64,000 bases of DNA. Source: Achromobacter sp. HZ34. GTDB taxonomy: Bacteria > Pseudomonadota > Gammaproteobacteria > Burkholderiales > Burkholderiaceae_B. Below, piece by piece: positions 14,828-24,235 of this stretch. Position 1 is the stretch's first letter. Each line of letters starts with the position of its first letter. The stretch covers positions 62,001 through 126,000 of the forward strand of contig NZ_NJIX01000006.1 in assembly GCF_002209485.1 (NCBI RefSeq). The letters are read 5' to 3'. A program made the position numbers and the translations under genes. The notes under the pieces are model-generated. The model was not told where the DNA came from and made no database searches. It saw only the letters and a program-made list of their open reading frames with translations.

Positions 14828-15793
14828 ATGTTAGCTATTCAACGCCCTTATACGGACTCATCTGTCGCTCCGGTGCTTGCTCCGGGCTCTGGTGAATCCA
14901 AAGACAATCCCGGCCTGGCGGGCCTGGCGGGCCTGGCGGGCAGATTCGACGATACCCTCAGCTATGAGGCCCTGCTGGGCGGCGTCATCATTCTCGCCAC
15001 CCTGGCCGGCATGAACAATGACAACGACCTGCGCAAGCAGATCGAGAATGGGAACGAGGCCGGTCGTCGCGCTGCCGACGAGGCGGAGAAGGCGTCGAAA
15101 TGGCGGTTCTACTCCGGCCTGGCCGGCGCTGGTGTAGCAACCGTTGCCGCCGCTTACGCCATCAAGTCCGCCATGCAGGCCGCTCCCGCGGCGAAGAACG
15201 AAATCGCCGCCAACTTGAATGTGAAGGATGCGATGGCAAGCGAAAAGATGGCCGGCGACCAGGCCAGGGCGTCCGTGCAACAGGCCGAGCAGTCGCGCGC
15301 CAAGGCCAAGGCGCTGCAGGAGTCGCAGGCCGCCGACCTGGAGAAAACATCGACGGACGGGCAGGGCGCGCAGGACGCAATGGAGAAGAATTCCGCCGAA
15401 ATAAAAACGCATCTGGACGCTGCCGAAAAAGCCGATGCGGATGCTATCGAGGCGCAGGGTAAGGAAAGAGACCATGCGCATGACCGAACAATGGCAACGA
15501 TGGATAGCTCGACCGCTTCCGCGCAACGCAACCAGCACCTGGAAAATTCCCGGACCGGGTCGACCGTGGCGAATGCGGCCAATGCAGCGGCTTCGACGGG
15601 GGGCGCCTTCGGCGGCGTCTACGATGCGGAAAAGGTCAGGGCGGATGCGGACAAGAACGAGGCGGATGCAAGGAACGGGCTGTCTGCATCGGCCAAGCAA
15701 GGCATGCTGGGGCAGGCGAACGACATGATCGGCAATCAGAAGGTCATGAACAACGCCTCCGTGCAAGCCCTGCAGGCCCAGATGCGCTTCTGA
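14828..15793 (+). CDS. sctB: T3SS minor translocator (YopD/BopD/EspB-like)
   Basis: The 321-residue protein starts at ATG 14828, 7 bases after GGAG; a TTG four codons upstream is less likely. It has two moderately hydrophobic segments (YEALLGGVIILATLAGM, ~46-62, and FYSGLAGAGVATVAAAYAI, ~94-112) and a long Ala/Glu/Gln-rich coiled-coil region (~115-230). The smaller translocator of other systems often has one main membrane helix plus coiled-coil, so this fits broadly, as does the position after the SycD-type chaperone gene and before sctE. The protein should be exported and insert with SctE in the host membrane as part of the pore. A 9-base GGCCTGGCG repeat near 14914-14940 encodes GLAGLAGLAG. 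Confidence 0.72.
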   Translation: MLAIQRPYTDSSVAPVLAPGSGESKDNPGLAGLAGLAGRFDDTLSYEALLGGVIILATLAGMNNDNDLRKQIENGNEAGRRAADEAEKASKWRFYSGLAGAGVATVAAAYAIKSAMQAAPAAKNEIAANLNVKDAMASEKMAGDQARASVQQAEQSRAKAKALQESQAADLEKTSTDGQGAQDAMEKNSAEIKTHLDAAEKADADAIEAQGKERDHAHDRTMATMDSSTASAQRNQHLENSRTGSTVANAANAAASTGGAFGGVYDAEKVRADADKNEADARNGLSASAKQGMLGQANDMIGNQKVMNNASVQALQAQMRF

Positions 15794-15810
15794 CGTCCGG
15801 GGGAGGCACT

Positions 15811-17064
15811 ATGTTATCCATGGGAACTGCAGGAGCAACGGCTCCGTTTACCTTGCTGGGCGTCCCCGGCGTGAACATGCCGCTCATTGGTGCCGCGCAG
15901 TCGTCGCTGAACGGCTTGGCTGGAGAGGATACGCAAGACTTCCCCTCTCTCCAGGAGCAGGCGCCGCTATCGAACGGCAACGGCGCCCCCTCGCTGCCCG
16001 GGCGCTATACGAGCGCGGAGGAAGCCAGGTGGGCGACGATGGACATCATGGCCATGTTGCCGGCGATCGACCTGCTGATCGGGACGGGTTTCAGCCAGCG
16101 GATGAGCGATGGCAGCAAGAGCCTGAAAGCCAGGCTTGAGTCCAACGAAGCCATGCGGGAAAGCTCGAACCTGAAGCGCGCGGAGGAGCACAAGAAGCGC
16201 GCCGAGGCGCAAAATAAGAGTTTCTGGGCACGCATAGGCTCGCTGATCTCGGATGTCGTGACGACGGTCTTCCTTGCCGTGGCCGTCGCCGCCTCATTTG
16301 TGTCGGGCGTCGGCGTGGTCGCCAGCCCCTTGCTGATCGCCATGTTGTGCGCCTCGGTCGTGGGGATAGTCGAGAAAACCGTGCAATTCGCGGTCGACGA
16401 GAACTTCACGTTCATGAGCGGGTTCAGCTCGGTGGCGAAAGCCATCATCAAGTGGGCTGGTGGCTCCGATGAATTTGCCGAAAAGTTGGGCAATGCCATC
16501 GGCGCGGCCCTGGTGATCGCGACAGTCGTGGGCGTCATCAACGATCCCTCGGCGGTGGGGCAACTGGTCTCCAATGAGCTGAAGCTCGTTGGCGTACCGG
16601 ACGAAATCGCCGACGTCGTGGACCAGGTGATGACCATAGGCGCCACCATCGGGATCATGGCCTTTTCGTTCTACGGCGCGAAGGCGTCCGCGTCCTCCAT
16701 GGGTGGCTTTTCAAAATTGGCGTCCAATTTGAAAAGCGGCGTGAACGTCAAGAACTTCGCCGTGGCAAGCGATGCGGGCGGACAACTCTTGAGCGCCGGC
16801 ACGGGGGCCGCGGTGGGCGTGATGAATGGGACAGCCACCTGGGACTCTCGCGACGCGGACAAGATCGCCATCCAGGCGCAGATTCTGCAGGCTGAGTTGA
16901 AGGCAAGCGACCGCTACGGCTCGGTCGAATCCGACACCCTGAAGCGTAGTGCGGCGAGCTTCAACGTGTGGCGCGAGGCATACGTCACGATGCTCGGTGG
17001 GCACGGCGACATGCTGCGACGACTGACCGGCTCCGTCTTTGGGGATGTGCCGGTCGGGGCTTGA
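15811..17064 (+). CDS. sctE: T3SS major translocator (YopB/BopB/SipB-like)
   Basis: The 417-residue protein has a strong GGGGGAGG ribosome site. A central hydrophobic region of two segments (about 148-187, containing AVAVAASFVSGVGVVASPLL, and about 226-245) is typical of the large pore-forming translocator; a third weaker one (~275-290) follows. The FTFMSGFSSVAKAI spacer between the segments and the amphipathic tail also fit YopB/SipB. It is shorter than SipB and similar to BopB. It is the last gene of the sctA operon: a clear terminator lies 74 bases after the stop. The protein would insert in the host membrane with SctB and depend on the upstream TPR chaperone for stability. Confidence 0.88.
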   Translation: MLSMGTAGATAPFTLLGVPGVNMPLIGAAQSSLNGLAGEDTQDFPSLQEQAPLSNGNGAPSLPGRYTSAEEARWATMDIMAMLPAIDLLIGTGFSQRMSDGSKSLKARLESNEAMRESSNLKRAEEHKKRAEAQNKSFWARIGSLISDVVTTVFLAVAVAASFVSGVGVVASPLLIAMLCASVVGIVEKTVQFAVDENFTFMSGFSSVAKAIIKWAGGSDEFAEKLGNAIGAALVIATVVGVINDPSAVGQLVSNELKLVGVPDEIADVVDQVMTIGATIGIMAFSFYGAKASASSMGGFSKLASNLKSGVNVKNFAVASDAGGQLLSAGTGAAVGVMNGTATWDSRDADKIAIQAQILQAELKASDRYGSVESDTLKRSAASFNVWREAYVTMLGGHGDMLRRLTGSVFGDVPVGA

Positions 17065-17137
17065 CCGCTGTCGTGAGCGGGGGGAAAGCGTTATTGCGAT
17101 TCGCTTTCTGTCCGGCCCCCGTGCTGTCTTTCCCCTC

Positions 17138-17179
17138 AAGACCCATCAGGCGCCTGGCCGCGTTCGATGGGTCTTTTTT
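17138..17179 (+). terminator. Rho-independent terminator after the sctA-H-B-E operon
   Basis: A perfect 10-base inverted repeat (AAGACCCATC / GATGGGTCTT) with an 18-base loop ends in a run of six Ts. It separates the translocator operon from sctI-C. Confidence 0.85.
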
Positions 17180-17398
17180 ACGTTGTGGAAGCATAAGAAA
17201 AATCGCCTCATCTGCACGGTTCAGACATTTTTTTATCTTCTTTACATCTCCAGGTGGAACCAGAAGGGGGTTGTTCTTTCCTGATGAAGGTTGCGTTCGC
17301 GTAAATAACGAGTGAACGCCCTTCGAAAAGTGACTTCCCGACCGAAGCGAACACAGGGAACGCATTTTTCTCCCCCCAATTCAAAACTAAATTCGACT
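17180..17398 (+). promoter_or_regulatory. Promoter-bearing gap before sctI
   Basis: The non-coding stretch 17065-17398 holds the terminator and, after it, AT-rich DNA. GGAACC at 17256-17261 is a perfect HrpL-type -35, but the matching -10 position (TTCCTGA, 17278-17284) fits poorly. A second GGAAC is at 17357. Either may drive sctI; the evidence is weak. The sctI frame is also open from a GTG at 17312. Confidence 0.3.
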
Positions 17399-18130
17399 AT
17401 GAGCGCCCAAGAAAATTTCAGGGCTTCCATCTCGCGGATCACGCTTTTGGAGCCCAACCCAGGTGGCCTGACGCCGTCGGTGACTTCCACTTCGCTGCTG
17501 CCCAAGACCGGCAGCGCCGATGGCGTCGCAACGCAACGTTTTGCCGAAATCATGAATGCCGGGCAGCGCGCGGGACACGTGAGCGCCGCTGCCCCGCTGC
17601 CGGCGGCGGGGCCAGCGGTCAACCCGCCCGCGGCCAGCCCGCAAGCAGCCAGCCTCTCAGTCCCCGGCGCGTCCTCCGTGTTCCGTAGCGCCGCCGCACA
17701 GCATGTGGCACTGGCCGGGACGCCGCCCAGGAATGCCGACGCGGTGAGGCAACGCTTCATCGACACGATGAACTCGGCGCAAAAGCTGGAGCGGGGCGAT
17801 GCCAAGACGGCGTCTCCGTCGGGGCGTAGCACCGCGACCACGGCGGCTGACACGGGGATCGGGGCCGGTGCCGCCGATGCCGCCGACGCCGACGAGCCGA
17901 ACCAGCCCGTCGGCTTGAAAGGTGGCATCTCTTCGCTGTTCGGAAAAATCTCAGCCATGCATGCGGATCTGGATAAGCGCATCGTCGATCCGGCGTCCTA
18001 TAGCAGTGCCGCCAGCATGATCAAGTTGCAGCGCATGACCGGGATGTATTCGATCTATTTCGAGACGCTGTCCAAGGCCGTATTCAAAGTCGTGCGCGAC
18101 GCGGATACCTTCATGAAGAGCAGTGCCTGA
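17399..18130 (+). CDS. sctI: T3SS inner rod protein with a long N-terminal extension
   Basis: Only the last ~70 residues of this 243-residue protein look like SctI: an amphipathic helix (GGISSLFGKISAMHADLDKR), then SAASMIKLQRMTGMYSIYFE and TLSKAVFKVVRDADTF, comparable to the YscI C-terminus. The first ~170 residues are Ala/Pro/Ser-rich and contain two similar segments, ATQRFAEIMNAGQ and VRQRFIDTMNSAQ, an internal duplication about 75 residues apart. SctI proteins are usually 100-150 residues. The start at ATG 17399 lacks a good ribosome site; GTG 17312 would add 29 residues. The stop overlaps the sctJ start. SctI joins the export gate to the needle and is itself exported early. Confidence 0.78.
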   Translation: MSAQENFRASISRITLLEPNPGGLTPSVTSTSLLPKTGSADGVATQRFAEIMNAGQRAGHVSAAAPLPAAGPAVNPPAASPQAASLSVPGASSVFRSAAAQHVALAGTPPRNADAVRQRFIDTMNSAQKLERGDAKTASPSGRSTATTAADTGIGAGAADAADADEPNQPVGLKGGISSLFGKISAMHADLDKRIVDPASYSSAASMIKLQRMTGMYSIYFETLSKAVFKVVRDADTFMKSSA

Positions 18131-19038
18131 TGTTGCGGCGGCTTATGGTACTCGTGCACGCCTGCCGGCGGCTGGGCGGTCGGCGCCTGGGACGGGGGCG
18201 GTGGCTGCCGCTCCTGTTCGCCTGCCTGACAACGTTGTCGGCCTGCAGCTCGGACGTCAACATCCTGACCGTGACCAGCGAGAGCGATGCCAATGAGGTG
18301 ATGTCCTCGTTGCTGAACAACGGCATCACGCCGTCGCGCAGCACCACCAAGACTGGCATCGTCATCGCCGTCCCCAGCTCGGCCATGGCCAATGCGCTGG
18401 AGGTGTTGCGCCAGGCTGGCCTGCCGCGTGAACGTTTCGAGGGCCTGGGCAAGACGTTTCAAAAGGAGGGAATGATTTCCTCTCCGGTGGAGGAGCGTGC
18501 CCTTTACGTCCATGCCTTGTCGCAGGAACTGGCGAATACGCTGTCGAAGATCGACGGTGTCGTCGTGGCGCGCGTGCATCTGGTCCTGCCGGAGGCCGCG
18601 GGCGTGGATCGGGTGGCGACGCCGGCCAAGGCTGGCGTGTTCATCAAGTATCACGCGGATCAACCGCTGGACGCGGTGCTGCCGCAACTGCGCACCATGA
18701 TCACCCATGCCATTCCCGGCTTGACCGCGGACAACGTCTCCGTTGCGCTGGTGCCGGCGACGACGGGAAAGGAACCCGTGAAGCCGACGCCGGGCAAGGA
18801 CATCATGGGCGTGACGGTGGCGCCCGAATCGGTCGCGAAAATGGAATTCATCATCGGCGGCCTCTTGCTCGCGGCTTTGGTGTCCATCGGTGCCGGCGGC
18901 TTGTTCTGGTGGCGCCACGGCCGTGGCAGGACCGAGGCGCGCCAAGACAAGAACAGTGGCAAGGGCAAGGATGGCGAGGCCGGCAAGACGGCAACGCCGG
19001 CCTCCGGCAATCAGGACAGGGAGGCCTCGCGCGTATGA
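18130..19038 (+). CDS. sctJ: T3SS inner-membrane ring lipoprotein
   Basis: The 302-residue protein has a long basic N-terminus followed by a signal segment and a lipobox (LSAC, Cys at residue 39), so the mature protein is anchored to the periplasmic face of the inner membrane. Two ring-building domains follow (NILTVTSESDANEVMSSLLNNG, then ARVHLVLP and the HADQPLDAVLPQLRTMI helix), and a C-terminal membrane helix (~238-261). This is the standard YscJ/PrgK layout. It makes the 24-mer ring inside that of SctD. Start and stop overlap sctI and sctK (TGATG and ATGA). The cytoplasmic tail is Lys/Gly-rich. Confidence 0.93.
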   Translation: MLRRLMVLVHACRRLGGRRLGRGRWLPLLFACLTTLSACSSDVNILTVTSESDANEVMSSLLNNGITPSRSTTKTGIVIAVPSSAMANALEVLRQAGLPRERFEGLGKTFQKEGMISSPVEERALYVHALSQELANTLSKIDGVVVARVHLVLPEAAGVDRVATPAKAGVFIKYHADQPLDAVLPQLRTMITHAIPGLTADNVSVALVPATTGKEPVKPTPGKDIMGVTVAPESVAKMEFIIGGLLLAALVSIGAGGLFWWRHGRGRTEARQDKNSGKGKDGEAGKTATPASGNQDREASRV

Positions 19039-19673
19039 GCAGTTCGTCGGCGCACGCCCTGATCTTCGACGCGGTCTGGTGGCAGTTCAATATGCTGCCC
19101 AGCGCGACCCTGCACCAGAGCCACTGGCAGGCGTATCCCCCCGGCCCCGCGCTGGCGGCCATGCAAGCCAGGCCTGATCTGGCGAACGTATGGCATCGCC
19201 ACTGGTCGCGCCACATCCTGCAATGCCTGGGCATGTGGGAGCGGCCGGCGTCGCCCGCAGCCGGCGCCGCGGACTGGCTGGTCGCCTATGGCTCGTCCGA
19301 TCTGCGCTTGCTGGCCCGGCGCATGGGGGCCGTGTTGTGTGCGCCGCGCTTGCGCCGTTGCGTCTCGGGTGCGCTCGTGCGGGCACTGGCCGCGGCCATG
19401 GGCCAGGATCTGTATGCGCTGACCTTGCTGGGAGATGCCGCGCCCCATCCGGGCCTGGCGGGGCCGGCGTTCGACGATCCCGCGACGGCGCTGGAACAGA
19501 TCGAATGGCTGGGGTGGGGCGCCCTGCTGCTGGCCTTGGAAAATGAGGACGACGTGCTGCGCCTGCGCCTGGCCCTGCGCCTGCCGGCGGCGGCGATCGC
19601 GCCGCGGGGCCTGGCTGCGCCGCAGGCCCTGGCATTGGCCGAAGCCTTGGACGCGCGGGAGCGTACAGCATGA
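19035..19673 (+). CDS. sctK: T3SS sorting-platform adaptor (SctK family)
   Basis: The 212-residue protein starts at the ATG overlapping the sctJ stop. It has Trp-rich N-terminal sequence (FDAVWWQFNMLP, then HWQAYPPG) and Leu/Ala-rich helices, like the poorly conserved YscK/BscK family, and it occupies the sctK position between sctJ and sctL. SctK caps the sorting-platform pods and ties SctQ to the cytoplasmic domain of SctD. Sequence support alone is modest; the order J-K-L-N is the main argument. Confidence 0.75.
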   Translation: MSSSSAHALIFDAVWWQFNMLPSATLHQSHWQAYPPGPALAAMQARPDLANVWHRHWSRHILQCLGMWERPASPAAGAADWLVAYGSSDLRLLARRMGAVLCAPRLRRCVSGALVRALAAAMGQDLYALTLLGDAAPHPGLAGPAFDDPATALEQIEWLGWGALLLALENEDDVLRLRLALRLPAAAIAPRGLAAPQALALAEALDARERTA

Positions 19674-20359
19674 GATTCCGCGTCGTATGTGAATCGGCGC
19701 CCAGGGCGATGGGCGCGGCGCGGGTCGCGGCCGGCGGCAAGGTGGTGCGCGCGTCGGACTACTCGCGTTGGGTGCGGGCGAAACACGTGCTGGGCGAGGC
19801 TCGGGTCCAGGCCAAGGTGATACGCGACCACGCGCGCGAGGAGCACGTGGCGGAACGCGAGCGTGGCTATCAGGAGGGGCTGCGGGAGGCTCGTGCGGTG
19901 CAGGTGGCGGAGATAGACGCAACCCTGCGCCAGGCGCGCGCCTACCTGGACGCCATCGAGGGTGAGATGGTCGACCTGGTGATGGACTGCGTGCGCGAGA
20001 TCATCGGCGAACTGGATGCGGGCGAGCGCATCGTGCGTATCGTACGCGGCGCGCTCGGGCGCGCCCGGCGGCAGAAGCAGGCCGTCTTGCGCCTGCATAC
20101 GGACGATGTGGCCACGGTGCTGGCCTGGCGGGATGACCTGCTGGCGGAGTTTCCCGCGGTCGAAGACCTGGATATCGTGGCCACGGCACAGATGGCGCGA
20201 GGCGCCTGCCGGGTGGAGACGGAAATCGGCGTGATCGAGGCCGGCGTGGACGCGCAGCTGGCGGCGCTGGAGCAGGCGCTACGCCGGAGTGTCGAGCCGG
20301 AGATCGTCGTCGCCGCGGCCGGGCAGGATGGCGGGGGAGGGCACGATGATGAAACTTGA
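19670..20359 (+). CDS. sctL: T3SS ATPase regulator/stator
   Basis: The 229-residue protein has an N-terminal segment for SctQ binding, a central charged coiled-coil (residues ~40-100, with [20 protein letters not shown]) and a C-terminal domain resembling the FliH/YscL and V-ATPase E-subunit fold ([20 protein letters not shown]). SctL dimers link the SctN hexamer to the sorting platform and restrain its activity. The gene overlaps sctK by 4 bases and sctN by 14, so expression with the ATPase is tightly coupled. Confidence 0.88.
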   Translation: MRFRVVCESAPRAMGAARVAAGGKVVRASDYSRWVRAKHVLGEARVQAKVIRDHAREEHVAERERGYQEGLREARAVQVAEIDATLRQARAYLDAIEGEMVDLVMDCVREIIGELDAGERIVRIVRGALGRARRQKQAVLRLHTDDVATVLAWRDDLLAEFPAVEDLDIVATAQMARGACRVETEIGVIEAGVDAQLAALEQALRRSVEPEIVVAAAGQDGGGGHDDET

Positions 20360-21689
20360 AACCATACTGCCCCGGCTGCGCGGGGCCCTGAGCGACATCC
20401 GCACGGTCCGCATCACCGGTCGCGTGACGCAGTCCATCGGCACCATCATCCGGGCCGCGGTGCCGCAGGCGCGCATCGGTGAAATATGCGAGTTGCGCAA
20501 CCCGGACGACGGCACGGCGGTCCTGGCGGAGGTGGTCGGATTCGCAGCCGGCGCGGCGCTGCTCACGCCCCTGGGCGATATGTGCGGCATCGCCCCCACC
20601 ACTGAAGTCATCCCGTCCGGCAAGACCATGACGGTGCCGGTGGGCCCGGCGTTGATGGGCCGCGTGCTGGATGGCCTGGGACGGCCGCTGGACGTCGCCG
20701 AGCGGGGCGCACTGGTCACCACCGATGTCTATCCGGTGCTGGCGGACGCACCGCATCCGCTGTCGCGCAGCGTGATCGACCGGCCCTTGCCCTTGGGCGT
20801 GCGGGTGCTGGACGGCACGCTGACCTGTGGCGAGGGGCAAAGAATGGGCGTGTTCGCCGCCGCCGGCGGCGGCAAGTCCACCTTGATGGGCATGCTGGTC
20901 AAAGGCGCCGAGGTCGACATCAATGTGATTGCCTTGATCGGCGAACGGGGGCGCGAAGTGGGCGAGTTCCTGCAGGACGAGCTGGGGCCGGAGATGCTCC
21001 AGCGCAGCGTCGTCGTGTGCGCCACCGGCGACAAGTCGCCCATGGAGCGCAGCAAGGCTGCTTTCGTGGCCACCGCGATCGCCGAGTATTTCCGCGACCA
21101 AGGCAAGCGCGTGCTGTTCCTGATGGACTCGGTCACGCGCTTTGCACGGGCCCAGCGCGAAATCGGCCTGGCCGCGGGCGAACCGCCCACGCGGCGCGGC
21201 TTTCCGCCATCGGTCTTCACCATGCTGCCACGCCTGCTGGAGCGGGCCGGCAACAACGACCGCGGTTCGATCACGGCGTTCTACACCGTCCTGGTCGAGG
21301 GCGACGACATGAGCGAGCCCATCGCCGATGAAGTGCGCTCCATCCTGGACGGGCACATCGTGCTGTCGCGCAAGCTGGGCGCCTCCAACCACTATCCGGC
21401 GGTCGATGTGCTGGCGTCGGCCAGCCGGGTGATGGGACGGGTGGTGCAGCAAGGGCATAAGGATGCGGCCGGCCGCGTGCGTGAGCTGATGGCGCGCTAC
21501 CAGGACGTCGAGCTGCTGTTACGCATGGGCGAATACACGCCGGGTGCCGACCCCGATACGGATGAGGCGATCGAGAAGATGCCCGCGATCAATGCATTCC
21601 TGCGGCAGCGCGCTTCGGAGTCGCAGGACTTCGTCGATACCGTCGCGCAGCTGGAGCAGCTGGCCTTTGGCCACGCGTCCATGCCTTAA
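20346..21689 (+). CDS. sctN: T3SS ATPase
   Basis: The 447-residue protein is an F1/FliI-type ATPase. The Walker A motif AAAGGGKST lies near residue 172, the catalytic Glu is in [11 protein letters not shown], Walker B in [17 protein letters not shown], and [11 protein letters not shown] follows as in all SctN/FliI proteins. The hexamer sits under the export gate, detaches chaperones and unfolds substrates. The start is the first of two adjacent ATGs inside the end of sctL. Length is normal for the family (430-450). Confidence 0.97.
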   Translation: MMKLETILPRLRGALSDIRTVRITGRVTQSIGTIIRAAVPQARIGEICELRNPDDGTAVLAEVVGFAAGAALLTPLGDMCGIAPTTEVIPSGKTMTVPVGPALMGRVLDGLGRPLDVAERGALVTTDVYPVLADAPHPLSRSVIDRPLPLGVRVLDGTLTCGEGQRMGVFAAAGGGKSTLMGMLVKGAEVDINVIALIGERGREVGEFLQDELGPEMLQRSVVVCATGDKSPMERSKAAFVATAIAEYFRDQGKRVLFLMDSVTRFARAQREIGLAAGEPPTRRGFPPSVFTMLPRLLERAGNNDRGSITAFYTVLVEGDDMSEPIADEVRSILDGHIVLSRKLGASNHYPAVDVLASASRVMGRVVQQGHKDAAGRVRELMARYQDVELLLRMGEYTPGADPDTDEAIEKMPAINAFLRQRASESQDFVDTVAQLEQLAFGHASMP

Positions 21690-21705
21690 GGGAAAGGGAG
21701 AGCCG

Positions 21706-22215
21706 ATGACCTTGTTGAAACGCCTGCTGAATTTGCGCGAAGCCCGGGAAAAGCGCGATGCGCAGTCTGTCCGGCACGCGCGCCATGCGCGGGCGCAGGC
21801 CGACGAGGAAGTCGCCACGGCGGAGCGCATCCTGGAACAGGGGCTGCTTGACGCACGCCGCGAAGGTGACGCCTTGTTCGACGGCATGCGCGGTCAGCTG
21901 TGGTCCTTGTCGGCAGTGCAGGGCATGCACGGCAAGCTTGAGTCCTTGCGGCAGGGTGCCGAAGCCCTGCGCGCAGGTGTGGCCGAGGCGGAGGAACAGC
22001 GCCAGGCCAGCCAGGAGCAGCTGGAGGCGACGCAGGCCGTCCATCGGCGCAGCCAGAAGCAGGTCGGCAAGACCAAGGAAATGCACACCGTGCAGGAACG
22101 TGAAATGGCGGCACAAAGAGAACGAAAAGAGGATCTGGAAATGGAAGAAATTGGCTCACTGCGCGCCTCATCGCGCGGTTCATTGCGTGGCTCCCCGCGG
22201 AGGTTCACGATATGA
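21706..22215 (+). CDS. sctO: T3SS central stalk protein
   Basis: The 169-residue protein starts at ATG 21706 after GGGAAAGGGAG. It is almost wholly a charged alpha-helical hairpin (LNLREAREKRDAQSVRHARH, then ATQAVHRRSQKQVGKTKEMH), the FliJ/YscO pattern. The C-terminus is Ser/Arg-rich (SLRASSRGSLRGSPRRF) and probably unstructured. SctO threads the SctN hexamer, touches SctV and helps cycle chaperones. The gene sits directly after sctN and overlaps sctP. Confidence 0.85.
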   Translation: MTLLKRLLNLREAREKRDAQSVRHARHARAQADEEVATAERILEQGLLDARREGDALFDGMRGQLWSLSAVQGMHGKLESLRQGAEALRAGVAEAEEQRQASQEQLEATQAVHRRSQKQVGKTKEMHTVQEREMAAQRERKEDLEMEEIGSLRASSRGSLRGSPRRFTI

Positions 22216-23018
22216 CGACGACCAGACCCGTGGGTGGGGCAGCGCTGGGACCAGGCACAGGACCAGGTACGGGGCCAGCCTCCCCGGCGGCGTACGCGGC
22301 GCAGGCGCTGCGGCCCAACCCGCTGCCCAAGGCATCCGCCAACGATCGAGCCGACGGTACGGCCGCGCGGTCACCGGACAAGCCAGGGGCCGAGCGCCGG
22401 GATGTCCGCGGCCCTGATAACGGCGCGCGCGGCCGGCCGGTGGCCGACCCGGCGATGAACGAGGTGCTGACGAAGGCCGACCTGCGTGCGGGAGGGCGTG
22501 ACGATCTCGACTACGCGGCCGGCATCTTCGCATCCCACTACCTGGACAAGGATCCGAACACCGCCGGCGATGACGGCTTTCCCGGCAATTCCGACGGTAG
22601 CGATAGCGGGGCCGCGCCAGCCGTGCATCACGACGCCCGACTGGATGCGCAGGCTACCCATGCCCTGCGTCCTCCAGTCCCCTTGGCTGCCACGCTGTCC
22701 GCCGATATCGTCAACCTGCTGACCGTCATCGACAAGGACGGCAGGCGCGCGGTGCGCATGGATCTGCGGCACGCCAGGCTGCCGAAGACGTCGGTCATGC
22801 TGGAGAACCTGCCCGAGCGCCTGCAGGTCACTTTCGAATGTGGTGAAGCGAGGGCGCTGGATCTGCTGGGCAAGGAAACCCCGCGCCTGGCCGAAAGCCT
22901 GGCGCTGCGCCGCCAGCGCGACTGTAGCGTGCTGGTGAATACGGCGCCGCCGCAGTCCGAAACGCGCTACCGGTCGGATGTGACGGGTGGCCACCCGGCG
23001 GCGCCGACGTCGGTATGA
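22212..23018 (+). CDS. sctP: T3SS needle-length regulator/substrate-switch protein
   Basis: The 268-residue protein has a Gly/Pro/Ala-rich, extended N-terminal part (~1-150), as expected for a secreted molecular ruler, and a C-terminal globular segment (~165-250: AVRMDLRHARLPKTSV, LPERLQVTFECGEARAL) like the T3S4 region that contacts SctU. It is short compared with YscP and close to other beta-proteobacterial SctP proteins. It lies between sctO and sctQ with 4-base overlaps on both sides. Confidence 0.8.
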   Translation: MTTTRPVGGAALGPGTGPGTGPASPAAYAAQALRPNPLPKASANDRADGTAARSPDKPGAERRDVRGPDNGARGRPVADPAMNEVLTKADLRAGGRDDLDYAAGIFASHYLDKDPNTAGDDGFPGNSDGSDSGAAPAVHHDARLDAQATHALRPPVPLAATLSADIVNLLTVIDKDGRRAVRMDLRHARLPKTSVMLENLPERLQVTFECGEARALDLLGKETPRLAESLALRRQRDCSVLVNTAPPQSETRYRSDVTGGHPAAPTSV

Positions 23019-24235
23019 GCCCTCACGTGCCGGCGGTTCGCCCCTATCCCTTGCCACGCCTGGCCGCGGCCAGCGTCGCTGCGTACAACGCCCTGGCGCG
23101 TTACGGCAAGCAGTTGGACTGGCCGGCCCTGGACGGACGGGATGGACGCTGGCGCCTGAGCATAGGGATGGCGCCGGTGAGCGACGCCGCCCACGCGCCG
23201 GCGCTGCGGCTGCGGGCCGATGGCGCGGATGTGCGCCTGGCCGTTGCGCCCGCCGCGCTCGCGGCATGGCTGGAGGCTGCGTTCGCGGGCGTGGGCCGGG
23301 TCGATCTGGATCAGTGCGGCTGGGTCACCGATGCCGCGGTGGAGTGCCTGATCGACTTCCTGCGCCCGCGGCTGCGCGTCCTGGGTCTGCCGGCGGGCTG
23401 GCAACTGGGCCGGGACGACCGGCAAGCATCGTCATCCGCCGACATCGCCTGGCGCGGCAGCGTGCTGCTGGCGGCGCCCGCCGCCCAGGACGCCTGGACA
23501 TTGGCGCTGCAGGCCGACGCCGGCGGCCTGGCTTTACTCGCGCGTTGCCTGCCGCGGCAGGCCGTCACGGGCGATGACGTCTGGCTGGACGACGTTCCCA
23601 TCCCCATGCGCGCCATGCTGGGATACACCGACCTGACCTATGGCGACGTGCACCGGCTCAACGCCGGGGACGTGGTGTTGCTGGACCAGGAATTAGGCGG
23701 GAGCCGTGGCGAGATCTGCTTGCGTGCCCCCGATGGCCGGGCCCTGAGGCTGGCCGCGGTCACCCCGGATGTCGCGGGTGACCGGGCCGGCATGCCCGCG
23801 CCGTATTTGATAGTTGCGGATTGGATTTCGATCATGTCTCCAGAAGAGAAGGAACACTATCCGGAGGACGATGGTTCTCTGGATTTCGATGCATCGCACG
23901 TCAGTGACGACGATGATGCCGTCTACGAAGACGACGACGGTCACGGCGCGGGTCACGACGACGAGGCTGCCGGCCACGTTCTTGCGGACCAGGCCGGCAG
24001 CGACGCCATGGATGCCATTCCCATGCGTGTCGGCTTCGATCTGGGCGCGCGTGCCATGCCTTTGGGCGATGTCCGGCGCCTGCGCCAGGGCCAGACCGTA
24101 GTGCTGGACTGCGAGGTCGGCACGGCACCGGTGTCCATCCGCGCCAATGGACTCTGCATAGGCCACGGCGAGCTGGTGGAGATCGACGGACGCCTGGGCG
24201 TGCGCATCGTCAGCCTGCGGCAGAAGCGGGCATGA
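23015..24235 (+). CDS. sctQ: T3SS cytoplasmic ring/sorting-platform protein
   Basis: The 406-residue protein has a variable N-terminal half and a C-terminal SpoA domain (QTVVLDCEVGTAPVSIRANGLCIGHGELVEIDGRLGVRI). A first SpoA-like region lies near residue 200 (RLNAGDVVLLDQELGG). Between them is a very acidic linker (~270-325, DDDDAVYEDDDG). An in-frame ATG at 23834, just before the linker, would make a ~133-residue product comparable to the SctQ-C proteins of other systems; no strong ribosome site is visible there. SctQ forms the pods below the inner rings that sort substrates. Confidence 0.9.
   Translation: MSPHVPAVRPYPLPRLAAASVAAYNALARYGKQLDWPALDGRDGRWRLSIGMAPVSDAAHAPALRLRADGADVRLAVAPAALAAWLEAAFAGVGRVDLDQCGWVTDAAVECLIDFLRPRLRVLGLPAGWQLGRDDRQASSSADIAWRGSVLLAAPAAQDAWTLALQADAGGLALLARCLPRQAVTGDDVWLDDVPIPMRAMLGYTDLTYGDVHRLNAGDVVLLDQELGGSRGEICLRAPDGRALRLAAVTPDVAGDRAGMPAPYLIVADWISIMSPEEKEHYPEDDGSLDFDASHVSDDDDAVYEDDDGHGAGHDDEAAGHVLADQAGSDAMDAIPMRVGFDLGARAMPLGDVRRLRQGQTVVLDCEVGTAPVSIRANGLCIGHGELVEIDGRLGVRIVSLRQKRA

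Noticed and set aside
17357-17385. ECF box at GGAACG 17357 before sctI
   Set aside because: No -10-like sequence at the right distance; it is also too close to the chosen start to leave a normal leader.
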